A DNA stretch of 64,000 bases. Origin: Ardenticatenaceae bacterium (GTDB lineage Bacteria > Chloroflexota > Anaerolineae > Ardenticatenales > Ardenticatenaceae). The stretch is taken from assembly GCA_026989095.1 (NCBI GenBank), contig JALSKA010000075.1:1-64000 (forward strand). Direction: 5' to 3'. Numbering within the stretch: position 1 is the stretch's first letter; the number at the start of each line of letters is the position of its first letter. Of this stretch, positions 52,441-60,930 are shown piece by piece. The position numbers and the translations under genes were made by a program. Below the pieces are notes generated by a model. That model did not search any database. It saw only the letters and a program-made list of their open reading frames with translations, and was not told the DNA's origin.

Positions 52441-54213
52441 CTACACGGTGGTTCTGGGCCGAAACTGCATCGTGTAGAGGCGGTAGTAGGCCCCCTGGCG
52501 GCGGAGCAGCGCCTCGTGGGAGCCCACCTCGACGATTTGGCCGTGGTCGAGCACGACGATCTTGTCCGCCCGGACGACGGTGTTCAGGCGGTGGGCAATG
52601 ATGAAGGCCGTCCGGCCGGCCAGCAGGCGTTCGATGGCCTGCTGGATGAGCCGCTCGGTGGGCGTGTCCACGCTCGAGGTGGCCTCGTCCAGGATCACGA
52701 GGCGGGGGTTGACCAACAGGGCGCGGGCAAAGTTGATCATCTGGCGTTGGCCAACACTCAGGTGAACGCCCCCCTCGCCGACTTCGGTCTCGTAGCCCTG
52801 GGGAAGGCGCACAATGAACTCGTGCGCGCCGATGGCCCTGGCGACTGCCTCCACCTCCTCGTCGGAGGCATCCGGCCGGCCGAAGCGAATGTTGTCACGA
52901 ACTGTGCCGCTGAAGAGGAACGGCTCCTGGAGCACAATGCCCATCTGGCGGCGCAGGCTAGCCCTGGTCACATCCCGCACATCGTGCCCATCGACGAGGA
53001 CTGCCCCGTGCGTCACGTCGAAGAAGCGGGGAATGAGCTGCACCAGCGTGCTCTTCCCGGCCCCCGTCTCGCCAACCAGGGCCACGGTCTCCCCCGGTTC
53101 AGCCGTGAGCACGATGTCCTTCAGGACCGGCTGGTTGTCGCCGTAGGCAAACCACACGTGGCGGAACTCGACACGGCCCCGGATGGGCGGCAACTCCACG
53201 GCGTCGGGCCTGTCGCGGATTTCCGGCTCCACGTCGAGGAGCTCGAAGATGCGCTCCCCGGCTACCATAGCGCTCTGAAAGGTGTTGTAACGCTGGGCCA
53301 AATCACGGATGGGGGCGAAGAAACGGTCCACGTAGAGGACAAAGGCGATGAGCACGCCCGGCGTCAGGCGGGCGTCGAGGACCTGCCACCCGCCGTACAC
53401 CACGACCAAGGAGGTGGCCAGCGCGCCGAGCAAGTCCACGCCGGGGAAGAAGAGGGCCGAAAGGCGCGCTGCCCTGCGGTTGGCCTCGAAGTGGGAGCGG
53501 TTGAGCTCCTCGAAGTGGCGAATGTTGCGGTCCTGGCGGACGAAGGCCGCCGTGACCCGAAAGCCCGTGATGCTCTCGTTGAGGTAGCCGTTGAGCACGG
53601 CGATTCGCCGGCGCACGGCGCGGTAGGCCCGCCGCATTCGCCGGCGCCACTGGTTGGTGCTCCACGCCATGAGGGGGAGCACGAGGAATGTTATGGCTGA
53701 GAGGCGCCAGTTGAGGGCCAGCATGGCCATCACCGTGCCGGCGAGCAGGAAAATATCCCGGAAGACGCCTACAATGGCCCAGGTGACGAAATCCTGCAAC
53801 ACCCCCACATCGCCGATGAGGCGGGACATGAGGCGCCCGATGGCGTAGCGGTTGTAGAAGGAGAGGTTCAGGGTGTGAAGGTGGGCGAAGAGCTCCTCGC
53901 GCAGATCACAGACCACCCGCGTGCCGGTCACGGCCATCAAGTGAACGCGCAGGCGGACAGCCGCCCACTCGGCGAAGGCCGCGCCGAAGAAGAGGAGCGT
54001 GTACAGGGCCAGCCGGTCGAATTGCCCCAGGGCCAAGCCTTGGTCCACCGCCCGCTGGATGAAGACGGGGCCGGCCACATTGGCCCCGCTCCCCACGGCC
54101 ATGAAGAAGAAGGCCAGCCCAATGCGCCGGCGGTGTGGGGCCAAGTAGCTCCACAGCCGGCGCATCACGTGTGGATCGTAGGCTTTGCCGAGCACGTCGT
54201 CGTCAACGGCCAT
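52441..54213 (-). CDS. ABC exporter, fused membrane and ATPase domains (MsbA/LmrA-like)
   Basis: 590 residues. Six membrane segments at about 25-310 with a type I exporter fold, then the ATPase: Walker A GETGAGKST, Q-loop, signature LSVGQRQ, Walker B VILDEATSSVDT and the H-loop in FIIAHRL. As a half-transporter it should dimerise. Substrates of such proteins include lipids, drugs and peptides; none is indicated. It is placed between apgM and the DUF1786 gene with gaps of 26 and 11 bases. Confidence 0.88.
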   Translation of the reverse strand: MAVDDDVLGKAYDPHVMRRLWSYLAPHRRRIGLAFFFMAVGSGANVAGPVFIQRAVDQGLALGQFDRLALYTLLFFGAAFAEWAAVRLRVHLMAVTGTRVVCDLREELFAHLHTLNLSFYNRYAIGRLMSRLIGDVGVLQDFVTWAIVGVFRDIFLLAGTVMAMLALNWRLSAITFLVLPLMAWSTNQWRRRMRRAYRAVRRRIAVLNGYLNESITGFRVTAAFVRQDRNIRHFEELNRSHFEANRRAARLSALFFPGVDLLGALATSLVVVYGGWQVLDARLTPGVLIAFVLYVDRFFAPIRDLAQRYNTFQSAMVAGERIFELLDVEPEIRDRPDAVELPPIRGRVEFRHVWFAYGDNQPVLKDIVLTAEPGETVALVGETGAGKSTLVQLIPRFFDVTHGAVLVDGHDVRDVTRASLRRQMGIVLQEPFLFSGTVRDNIRFGRPDASDEEVEAVARAIGAHEFIVRLPQGYETEVGEGGVHLSVGQRQMINFARALLVNPRLVILDEATSSVDTPTERLIQQAIERLLAGRTAFIIAHRLNTVVRADKIVVLDHGQIVEVGSHEALLRRQGAYYRLYTMQFRPRTTV

Positions 54214-54224
54214 GAGCTCTCCTG

Positions 54225-55325
54225 CTAGCGGGCCAGGGCCCGCTCGATGTGTTCGGCGTACTGGGGAGCCACGTGTGCGCAGGCGCGCACCAGCCCGAAG
54301 CAGCCGGCCAACATCATGTCGCCGTGGGGCACGGCGAAGTAGACGGGCAGCGTCGTGTCCCGCAACAAGGCCCGCCGGGGGCCGGTCACGGCCACCATGT
54401 TCAGGGCCTGTTCGGCCGGCTCGAAGACGATGGCGCCGTGGCCGTGGTCGTCGAAGAGCTCCGCGTTGGTCAAGGTGCCCAGCGCAAGGCGACGGATGAG
54501 ATCTTCCAACTTGGGGCGATCGATCAGACCCGTGTGGTGCTCGAACACGCCGGCGATGTGGCCGTTGGCCAGCGTGAAGGCCAGCGTGTGAAAGTTGCCC
54601 ACGTTCACCACCACCTTGTGCTCGGCGGCGGCCACGTGTGGGTCCTCCAGGGCACCCAACACCGCGGCCGGCGCCGTGTCCATGACGATAAGGGGAAGTT
54701 CGGCTGGCGTCGTGTTGGCCACGGCCCGCAGGCGGGTCATGGATTCGGGAATCTCCTCCCGCCAGAAGGCGAAGGCCGCCAGCCCGTGCCCGGTGGCCAG
54801 CCGTTCCCGCAAGTAGTCGAAGCGGAACTTGCGGTCGCTCACATCGGGGGGAGCGTTCCCGTGGTCGAAGACGGCCACTGCCACCAGGTCCACGTCGGGG
54901 GAAACGTCGAAGGCGGCCAGGGCCCGGCCGATTTCCTCGTAGTAGAAATCGCGCATCTCCACGTGGACCACGTCCTCTCGGCGGGCCAAGCGGGCGGCCT
55001 CATCCTCGCCCACCACGGTGACCCCCAAGTCGCGCTCCACGGCCGAGAGATCGTCGTTGAAGGTGCGGGCCGCGTCGGGGGTGGCGTAGATGGGAAGGCC
55101 CGCCTTGTGGTGGGCCTCCGCGGCCCACGCCGAGGGGCCGCCCCCCATGGTCACTCCCGTGAGCAAGAGGGGCCGGCCGGCCTCTGTGGCCTGCCGTATG
55201 CGGTTGGCCACCACGACCGTCGGCGAGGGCATCACCAATTTCAGGCAATTTTCGGGTTCCACCTCGGTGTCGAAGAGCAGAATGTCCTGAGTTCCCGTTC
55301 CCACATCCACAGCCAAGATGCGCAT
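54225..55325 (-). CDS. DUF1786 protein, actin-like ATPase fold
   Basis: 366 residues from ATG 55325, behind AAGGAGG. MRILAVDVGTGTQDILLFDT is a phosphate-1 motif of the ASKHA (actin/hexokinase) fold, and VVNVGNFHTLAFTLANGHIAGVFEHHTG resembles the second phosphate and adenosine motifs. The family occurs mostly in archaea and some anaerobes and is sometimes labelled as related to pyruvate formate-lyase activation without evidence in this sequence (no radical SAM CxxxCxxC). Function unknown. Confidence 0.75.
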   Translation of the reverse strand: MRILAVDVGTGTQDILLFDTEVEPENCLKLVMPSPTVVVANRIRQATEAGRPLLLTGVTMGGGPSAWAAEAHHKAGLPIYATPDAARTFNDDLSAVERDLGVTVVGEDEAARLARREDVVHVEMRDFYYEEIGRALAAFDVSPDVDLVAVAVFDHGNAPPDVSDRKFRFDYLRERLATGHGLAAFAFWREEIPESMTRLRAVANTTPAELPLIVMDTAPAAVLGALEDPHVAAAEHKVVVNVGNFHTLAFTLANGHIAGVFEHHTGLIDRPKLEDLIRRLALGTLTNAELFDDHGHGAIVFEPAEQALNMVAVTGPRRALLRDTTLPVYFAVPHGDMMLAGCFGLVRACAHVAPQYAEHIERALAR

Positions 55326-55356
55326 ACGCCTCTGCCTCCTTGTCCCTCCGCGCACA

Positions 55357-55569
55357 TCACACCCCATTCCACACGAGCACCACGAGCCGACACCCGATGC
55401 CGAGCAAGAGGACAATGAGGCCGGCCACGACTGCGCCCAACAGGCGGTCGGCCCGGGGTGAGAACGACAGCCGTCTGGACAGGGGAGCCAAGTAGAGCCG
55501 CCCCCGGTAGAGCAACCACAGCCCCACGCCGAAGGCCACTCCGGCCCCCGAGAGCCACAGGAATTTCAT
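55357..55569 (-). CDS. Small membrane protein, two predicted helices
   Basis: 70 residues, with hydrophobic segments at about 4-20 and 44-67 and a basic loop between. ATG 55569 lacks a strong Shine-Dalgarno. It lies 31 bases upstream of the DUF1786 gene on the same strand. A possible promoter (TTGCCC 55661-55656, 17-bp spacer, TAATAT 55638-55633) precedes it. No family recognised. Confidence 0.5.
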   Translation of the reverse strand: MKFLWLSGAGVAFGVGLWLLYRGRLYLAPLSRRLSFSPRADRLLGAVVAGLIVLLLGIGCRLVVLVWNGV

Positions 55570-55867
55570 GGTCCTGCACCGGTTGAGCTCGCTGGCACCG
55601 GCAACGCCGGCCTCGCCGCACAGTTCGGCTAGATATTACGCCAGCTTCGCCCATTGGGCAACGCCGACGCCTCTGTCGTATCGACTGTGCGGTCACACGC
55701 TGAAAAAAGCGTCATACATCTGGTTGAAGGTGTTCATGGAGCGTACATTTGCTTCTTCTATACTGTCCCCCAGAAGACGTTCCTCGGACACGGACAGGCG
55801 CGTGATCGGCAGTGCCCGGGCAAGCCCAAGAGGTGCCAACCCGGACAATCGCGAAAGGAGGTTGCGC

Positions 55868-56335
55868 ATGGCTCTCTACGTCCGCAAGCTGACGTCCAAG
55901 GAAGAAAAGGTGCTCCGAAGCTGGCTGGAACACGAGGATAGCGCGCTGCGTCACCGGGCCAGGGTGATTCTGCTCTCCCACGCCGGGTACCGCGTGCCGG
56001 AGATTGCAGCCCTGCTCCAGGCCCATCCCACGAACCTGCGCAAGTGGATTCACCGGTTCAACAAGCACGGGATCGACGGGCTCATCAGCCCGCGCTCCGG
56101 GGGGGCACCGCCGCGCTTCACCGAGGAACAGAGGCGCAAGATCGTGGAGCTGGCCCGCACGCACCCGCGTGACTTGGGCCTTCCCTACAACCGGTGGACG
56201 CTTCACAAGCTGGCACAGGAGGCCGTTCGGCGGGGCATTGTGAAGAGCATCAGCCACGAGTACGTGCGCCAAATTTTGAGGAAAGCGGGGGTGGACTATC
56301 GGTTTCCCGCCCGGCCCTTTCAGTGGATCCGATGA
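55868..56335 (+). CDS. Orphan helix-turn-helix protein related to IS630-type transposase N termini
   Basis: 155 residues from ATG 55868 behind AAAGGAGG. Two homeodomain-like HTH units: residues about 8-60 (EEKVLRSWLEHEDSALRHRARVILLSH, then VPEIAALLQAHPTNLRKWIHRFNKHGIDGL) and about 75-150 (RFTEEQRRKIVELA, WTLHKLAQEAVRRG, SHEYVRQILRKAGVDY). This is the DNA-binding part of IS630/Tc1-like transposases, without the DDE catalytic domain and without terminal inverted repeats nearby. It may be a domesticated regulator or a transposon remnant. A TATACT (55759-55764) may be its -10. Confidence 0.7.
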   Translation: MALYVRKLTSKEEKVLRSWLEHEDSALRHRARVILLSHAGYRVPEIAALLQAHPTNLRKWIHRFNKHGIDGLISPRSGGAPPRFTEEQRRKIVELARTHPRDLGLPYNRWTLHKLAQEAVRRGIVKSISHEYVRQILRKAGVDYRFPARPFQWIR

Positions 56336-56368
56336 TCCGAAGGGGAAGCGAAAGAGGAAGAAATAAGG

Positions 56369-56411
56369 GCCTCTCCCTGTGCGCAGTCGGAGGTCGCGCA
56401 CAGGGAGAGGC
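56369..56411. terminator. Strong terminator hairpin between convergent genes
   Basis: A perfect 16-bp stem (56369-56384 with 56396-56411), loop of 11, extended by two wobble pairs. Plus-strand transcripts end in TTCTCC, minus-strand transcripts in CCTTATTT. It separates the HTH gene from the small protein gene. Confidence 0.75.
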
Positions 56412-56420
56412 TTCTCCGGC

Positions 56421-56672
56421 CTAGAACCAATCCTCGTCCTCCTCCTTCTCGATGGGCTGTCCCACCAGCCGCACCACGTAGCCGGCCTGGCGCAGCAGCT
56501 CGGCCAACTCCTCCAGGTCGCCGCCGGCCACGTACCGGTTGGTACCTCCGGCCCCGGTGAGGGCCCCCACCTTGCGGATGCGCCCGCCGGCGATCTCCTT
56601 CACGCGGTCGGCCTCGCCGGCGGGAATGACCATCGTCTTCGTCGCCCGGTTGATCGTAATCTCCACGGCCAT
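56421..56672 (-). CDS. Small conserved-looking protein of unknown function
   Basis: 83 residues from ATG 56672, behind GAGAGGAG. An alpha/beta-like pattern (VEITINRATKTMVIPAGEADRVKEI, then YVAGGDLEELAELLRQAGYVVRLV) with an acidic tail ending EKEEDEDWF. No membrane segment. It lies 82 bases downstream of the cNMP/PH gene and may share its transcript. Family not recognised. Confidence 0.6.
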   Translation of the reverse strand: MAVEITINRATKTMVIPAGEADRVKEIAGGRIRKVGALTGAGGTNRYVAGGDLEELAELLRQAGYVVRLVGQPIEKEEDEDWF

Positions 56673-56754
56673 GTGCTCACTCCTCTCTTCGTCGGTTGAG
56701 TTTTCAGCTCGCCCGCGGCCATCGCCGGGATGCCATTGCCCTCGCCGGACCGCC

Positions 56755-58518
56755 TTACGCCTCTTCACCCTGATAGGGCTCCTCCCGGGGCAGCCGCGCG
56801 TTGAGTTCACGGTGGTAAATGGCCAAGATCTCCAACACCGACTCGTCTATGCGGGCCTGCTCCTCGGCCATGCGCCTCTCCTCCAGGGCCCTCAGCCGCC
56901 TGGTGATCTCCTTGACCATTTCTTGGGGGTTCTTGACCGAGTCAAAGGTGAACTGCCCTTCGATGCCGGCCGTCTCGACGAGCACGTCGCCCACGTTGAG
57001 GAGGGCGTGGAGGGGGCCGGGTATTCGGTACCGCACGTCTTGGATGGAATCGAAGAGGGCCTGTCGCCGCGATTCATTCAAGCCAAGGGGCAGCTTCTCC
57101 TCGTCGATAATTCCTTTGTCGTCCAAAATGTAGAGGTCATTGCGCCAGTCCTCGTATTCCCACAGGAGCCAAAGGAGCCCGAGGACGAAGAGGATCACAT
57201 ACACCAGGACGATGAGCCCGGCAAAGGGCGAGCTCGGCGAGGTCTCCACGTAGAAGAGGGCCAGCACCGCGCCGATGAAGAGCAATCCCATGAAGAGCAT
57301 CACTCCCCAGATGCGCCCTACCAGGCGAATCCAGTGCTTGCGCCAGACGATCACGTTGTTGGGCCTCTCCTCGCGGAGGTTGAACGGGTTGAGGTAATTC
57401 TTGAGTCTCCTCGCGCCCCCCCTGAAAACTCCCAACACTCTCTCGACCAGCGAACTGGGGGACTCGGATGGCACCGGCGGAAGCCCCTCCAACTCGGGCC
57501 CGGGTGCCACACCCGGTCCCACGGCGGGTTCCGGCTCCAATCCCAGCACCTCGCGGATGCGGCGGCGCTTTTCCTCCATGGCCCGCACGTGGATGCTGGA
57601 CTTGAAGCGGTGAACTTGGGCCATGATGGCCTCTTGGACGTACTTAGGATTGGGCACATGTTTGAACTCGATCACCTCCTGATTGGCCGCGGTGCTGATC
57701 ACCAAATCCCCGATGTTGAGTATCCTCTGGAGCGCGTTGGAGATGCTGAACTCCACGTCTTGAATTTTCGCAATGGGAGCCTCCTCTCTTTCCTCCCTGA
57801 TGAACACGATCTTGTTAATCTGTATTACTCTATGGGTGGTGACAATGTAGAAGTCGTTGAAATAATCGACCACCACCCAGATGATCCACGCGGAGATCAA
57901 CAGAAGACTCCCACCCCACAACATCCACACCACACCGGCCCACTCCCCGCCGAACAAGAACAACGCCCCGGCCGCCACCACAGTCACCAGCCCCATCAAC
58001 ACCACCGGCCGGATCAGCCTCTCGAACAGCTTGAACCAGTGGGCGCGGGTGACCACCACCGGCATTTCGCCCGGCAGGAGATCCTCAACGGAGACATCGC
58101 CGGGGAGCTCCAGCTCCTCGGTCACCTCGAACTGGGCTTGGGCCTTCACGCTCTTGGGGTACGCCTCGGCCACGTGCCGGAAGAGCTCGGCCGGCACGGC
58201 GATCAGGGTGGTCGGTTCCAGGGCGCGGACGGATACGGTGTACTTTCCGCCCTCGAGGACGGCAGCACCCCCAACCATATCGCCCGGCCCCAATTGGACC
58301 ACAGCCTGTACCTCCTCCCGGGCCTCGCCGGGGGCATAGACTTCCACCTTTCCCGAGACAATCAAATAGACGTGCTCGGCCTCTTGGCCGGCGTGGAAGA
58401 GGTACTCCCCGGCATTCTTGTGGACCAGGACCACCCGGTCCACAATCTGCTCCAGTTCCGCGTCGGGGAGTTCGGAGAAGAGCGGCTGGGCCCGCAAGAG
58501 GCTGAACAGGTCCTCCAT
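56755..58518 (-). CDS. Membrane protein with cyclic-nucleotide-binding domain and two bacterial PH domains
   Basis: 587 residues from ATG 58518 behind GGGAGGGA. Residues about 8-125 form a cNMP-binding fold (PLFSELPDAELEQIVDRVV, GEYLFHAGQEAEHVYLIVSG, GPGDMVGGAAVLEGG). Two helices (171-190, 196-217) then lead into a first bPH2-type domain (FYIVTTHRVIQINKIVF, IQDVEFSISNALQRILNIG). A second pair of helices and a second PH-like domain follow (LYILDDKGIIDEEKLPLGL, IQDVRYRIPGPLHALLNVGD). It resembles YdbS/YdbT duplicates fused to a CRP-type sensor domain. Function unknown; possibly ligand-gated membrane stress sensing. Confidence 0.82.
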   Translation of the reverse strand: MEDLFSLLRAQPLFSELPDAELEQIVDRVVLVHKNAGEYLFHAGQEAEHVYLIVSGKVEVYAPGEAREEVQAVVQLGPGDMVGGAAVLEGGKYTVSVRALEPTTLIAVPAELFRHVAEAYPKSVKAQAQFEVTEELELPGDVSVEDLLPGEMPVVVTRAHWFKLFERLIRPVVLMGLVTVVAAGALFLFGGEWAGVVWMLWGGSLLLISAWIIWVVVDYFNDFYIVTTHRVIQINKIVFIREEREEAPIAKIQDVEFSISNALQRILNIGDLVISTAANQEVIEFKHVPNPKYVQEAIMAQVHRFKSSIHVRAMEEKRRRIREVLGLEPEPAVGPGVAPGPELEGLPPVPSESPSSLVERVLGVFRGGARRLKNYLNPFNLREERPNNVIVWRKHWIRLVGRIWGVMLFMGLLFIGAVLALFYVETSPSSPFAGLIVLVYVILFVLGLLWLLWEYEDWRNDLYILDDKGIIDEEKLPLGLNESRRQALFDSIQDVRYRIPGPLHALLNVGDVLVETAGIEGQFTFDSVKNPQEMVKEITRRLRALEERRMAEEQARIDESVLEILAIYHRELNARLPREEPYQGEEA

Positions 58519-58592
58519 GATGTCCCTCCCGAACCGGCCTCGTCTCACACCGGCACCCGTGTAGCAAAAAACGGACAAAAATTTGCACAGAA

Positions 58593-58621
58593 ATTATAGC
58601 AAACTTTTTCGGTTGTCTCAA
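58593..58621 (-). promoter_or_regulatory. Strong sigma-70 promoter of the cNMP/PH-domain gene
   Basis: On the minus strand TTGAGA (58621-58616), 17-bp spacer, TATAAT (58598-58593) with an extended -10 TG. The start near 58586 gives an unusually AT-rich leader of about 68 bases with T-runs. Confidence 0.82.
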
Positions 58622-58685
58622 CCACCAGCCTTGACCTCGCTGTTCGGAGCACCAACAGCCGGGGGAGCCTTCACCTGTCCGCCGT

Positions 58686-58715
58686 TCGACAACATCGAGG
58701 AGGTGCCGGTATAAT
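58686..58715 (+). promoter_or_regulatory. Sigma-70 promoter of the epimerase gene
   Basis: TCGACA (58686-58691), 18-bp spacer, TATAAT (58710-58715). It is divergent from the promoter at 58593-58621, leaving about 65 bp between the two -35 boxes for shared regulation. Confidence 0.72.
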
Positions 58716-58798
58716 AGACAGCACGTCGTGGGGCATTCTCCGGGGAAACGCGGGCATCTCTCACCGTCATCAGCCCCCGGCACCGGCGGAGGAGGCAG

Positions 58799-59710
58799 AT
58801 GCGGGTAATCATCACCGGAGGCACAGGGCTGATCGGGCGGGCGCTGGCGGCCTCTTTGGCCGGAGATGGCCACGAGGTGATCGTGCTCAGCCGCGCGCCG
58901 GAGCGATACGTCGGGCGGATGCCGGCAGGGGTACGCCTCAAGGCGTGGGACGCCCACAGCGCCAAGGGGTGGGGCACCCTGGCCGACGGCGCCGACGCGA
59001 TCGTGAACCTGGCGGGGGAGAACATCGCCGCCGGGCGGTGGACGGCCGAGCGCAAGCGGCGCATTCGGGAGAGCCGCCTGAACGCCGGCCGCGCCGTGGT
59101 CGAGGCCGTGGCCCAAGCGCGGGCCAAGCCCCGCGCCGTGATTCAGGCTTCGGCGGTGGGCTACTACGGGCCAAGCGGCGACGAGGAGATCGCCGAGGAC
59201 CACCCACCGGGCCACGATTTCCTGGCCGAGGTGTGTGTGGCCTGGGAGGCCTCCACAGCCCCTGTCGAAGAGGAGGGCGTGCGCCGTGCTATCCTGCGCA
59301 CCGGCATCGTCCTGAGCGCCCGTGGTGGCGCGCTCCCCCGGATGCTCCTTCCCTTCAAGTTGGGCCTTGGGGGCGCCTTGGGCCACGGCCGCCAGTGGTT
59401 CCCCTGGATCCACATCCGGGACCACGTGCGGGCCATCCGCTTCCTCATCGAGCACGAGCAGGCCCACGGCCCCTACAACCTGAGCGCTCCTAAACCGGTG
59501 CGCAACGCCGAGTTCACCCGCGCCCTGGGGCGAGCGCTCGGACGCCCGGCCGTCATGCGCGTGCCGGCCACAGCCCTCAAGCTGGTGTTTGGCGAGATGG
59601 CCACTGTCCTGTTGGACGGACAACGGGCCGTGCCCCGACGCCTGCTAGAAGCAGGCTTCACGTTCGAGTTCACCGAAGTGGAAGCCGCACTGCGAGACCT
59701 GCTGACATAG
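58799..59710 (+). CDS. TIGR01777-family NAD-dependent epimerase (SDR39U1/YfcH-like)
   Basis: 303 residues. The Rossmann motif is TGGTGLIG at 6-13, [13 protein letters not shown] is typical of the family, ASAVGYYG carries the SDR tyrosine, and the domain [14 protein letters not shown] is followed by the C-terminal DUF1731 segment ([33 protein letters not shown]). Family members bind NADP(H); the substrate is unknown. The ATG follows GGAGGAGG. Confidence 0.87.
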   Translation: MRVIITGGTGLIGRALAASLAGDGHEVIVLSRAPERYVGRMPAGVRLKAWDAHSAKGWGTLADGADAIVNLAGENIAAGRWTAERKRRIRESRLNAGRAVVEAVAQARAKPRAVIQASAVGYYGPSGDEEIAEDHPPGHDFLAEVCVAWEASTAPVEEEGVRRAILRTGIVLSARGGALPRMLLPFKLGLGGALGHGRQWFPWIHIRDHVRAIRFLIEHEQAHGPYNLSAPKPVRNAEFTRALGRALGRPAVMRVPATALKLVFGEMATVLLDGQRAVPRRLLEAGFTFEFTEVEAALRDLLT

Positions 59711-59720
59711 GGGGAAATGA

Positions 59721-59903
59721 ATGCGCTCTTGGCAGCCCTTCTCTGCCCGTGTCGGACGTGGTCCGTGGCGAGGATGTCGGCACGTCGGCCCGTTCCTCCT
59801 CTCCTGCCTGTTGGGCACCGGCCTGATCATCGGCTTCCTGCTCCAGCGCCTGGAACGCCGTCCCGCCTTCCGCCTGCGCAGGGGCAGGCGGAAGGCGTCG
59901 TGA
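59721..59903 (+). CDS. Possible small single-pass membrane protein
   Basis: 60 residues with one hydrophobic segment (VGPFLLSCLLGTGLIIGFLL) and a very basic tail. It starts 10 bases after the epimerase stop with a weak GGGGAA ribosome site. The tail is encoded by the left and right arms of a perfect hairpin, so it may be an accidental frame reading into a terminator. Confidence 0.35.
   Translation: MRSWQPFSARVGRGPWRGCRHVGPFLLSCLLGTGLIIGFLLQRLERRPAFRLRRGRRKAS
59864..59897. terminator. Perfect hairpin between epimerase and response regulator genes
   Basis: A 14-bp stem without mismatch (59864-59877 with 59884-59897) and a 6-base loop. No U-run on either strand. It lies between convergent transcripts and likely acts as a bidirectional terminator or RNA end. 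Confidence 0.6.
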
Positions 59904-59923
59904 GCCTCTGCCCGCCGTGCCCC

Positions 59924-60568
59924 TCAAACGGACTCGGGGCCGGGAGCCCGATGTTGGAGGTACCAGGCCGTGGCCTCAGTGCGGTTGGCCACGTGGAGCT
60001 TTTCGTAGATGTTCTTGAGGTGAAAGCGCACCGTGTTCTCGCTGACCGTCAGCCGGGCAGCGATCTCCGCGTTGGTGAGCCCTTGGGCCACGTATGAGAG
60101 CACTTCCCACTCGCGGGGCGAAAGGCGCTGTGCCGAGGGCCTGTTCGAGCCCCTCCGCACGGCCAACCAGCGCCGAGCCGCGCGGGGGTAAACGAGGTGG
60201 CCGCCGGCAATCTGCCGGATGGCCGCGATGGCGTAGCGGGGCGATTGGGTTTTGGAGACGAACCCCTCCGCTTGCAGTTCAAGGGCCGCGCGGATGTTCT
60301 CGTCATCGTCGAAGGCCGTCAGCACCAACACGCGCACCGGCAGCCGGCGCCGGCGGATCTCGGCCAGAGCCACCAGGCCGTGGTGGGGCATCTGGAGGTC
60401 GAGCACCACCACGTCAACCCGGTGGCGGCGAAGCAGGTCGAGGAGCTCGTCCCCGCTGCGCGCCGTGGCCACCACCTCGATGTCCGGCTCGCGCTCGAAC
60501 AAGCCCTTCAGGCCCTCGAGGACGACGGCGTGATCGTCCGCAATGAGCACGCGGATTTTCTCTGCCAT
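59924..60568 (-). CDS. NarL/FixJ-family response regulator
   Basis: 214 residues. The receiver domain has acidic residues Asp11 and Asp12, the phosphoacceptor Asp57 in VVVLDLQMP, and Lys in GFVSKTQSP. The C-terminal LuxR-type helix-turn-helix is LSPREWEVLSYVAQGLTNAE through SENTVRFHLKNIYEKLHV. No histidine kinase is adjacent, so its partner is elsewhere. It is divergent from the glyoxylate-bypass genes, which makes them a candidate target. Confidence 0.92.
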   Translation of the reverse strand: MAEKIRVLIADDHAVVLEGLKGLFEREPDIEVVATARSGDELLDLLRRHRVDVVVLDLQMPHHGLVALAEIRRRRLPVRVLVLTAFDDDENIRAALELQAEGFVSKTQSPRYAIAAIRQIAGGHLVYPRAARRWLAVRRGSNRPSAQRLSPREWEVLSYVAQGLTNAEIAARLTVSENTVRFHLKNIYEKLHVANRTEATAWYLQHRAPGPESV

Positions 60569-60694
60569 GGTATCGCCACCCGGCTCTCACCCGATGTCGC
60601 CGCGCGCGCCCGGCGCCGCACCGTGACGGCCCGCTGAGGCGTGCGACCTGAAATTGCCGCCGGCCCACAGGTGCGGGGAACACTCGGCCACCAA

Positions 60695-60723
60695 AGCATA
60701 CTCTATTTTCCCCAGGTGGTCAA
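60695..60723 (-). promoter_or_regulatory. Probable promoter of the response regulator gene
   Basis: On the minus strand TTGACC (60723-60718), 17-bp spacer, TATGCT (60700-60695). The leader is about 120 bases. The rest of the 437-bp divergent region holds the aceB promoter and leader, with no further gene recognised. Confidence 0.65.
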
Positions 60724-60801
60724 CCGCCCCCCACCAACCTATCCATCAGGGTAGGCCCAAAACTACCTGAACGGGCCCCGGAGAACCCACCGGAACGGAT
60801 A

Positions 60802-60831
60802 TTGTCAGCGCCCCAGAAGAATTTGTATAAT
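60802..60831 (+). promoter_or_regulatory. Sigma-70 promoter of the glyoxylate-bypass genes
   Basis: TTGTCA (60802-60807), 18-bp spacer, TATAAT (60826-60831). Transcription from near 60838 gives a leader of about 168 bases that includes a terminator structure. Confidence 0.75.
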
Positions 60832-60887
60832 TTTTCACAAACAGAGGCCGGAACACATCCGGGTACAACGGTGTGAGCATAGAGGCG

Positions 60888-60930
60888 TGCGCGGGGCGCT
60901 CGTGAGGGCCCCGCGCATGTTTTTCCTTTT
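60888..60930 (+). terminator. Intrinsic terminator in the aceB leader (candidate attenuator)
   Basis: A perfect 10-bp stem TGCGCGGGGC (60888-60897) with GCCCCGCGCA (60908-60917), then TGTTTTTCCTTTT. It lies between the aceB promoter and the aceB start codon. A second copy of the left arm, GCGCGGGGCC (60959-60968), can pair perfectly with the right arm (60907-60916). A CACATCCG/CGGTGTG hairpin (about 60854-60875) precedes it. Attenuation control, or a short independent RNA, is suggested. Confidence 0.7.

Noticed and set aside
55700-56420. Complete insertion sequence around the HTH gene
   Set aside because: No terminal inverted repeats, target duplication or DDE domain were found; the perfect inverted repeat at 56,369-56,411 is a terminator.
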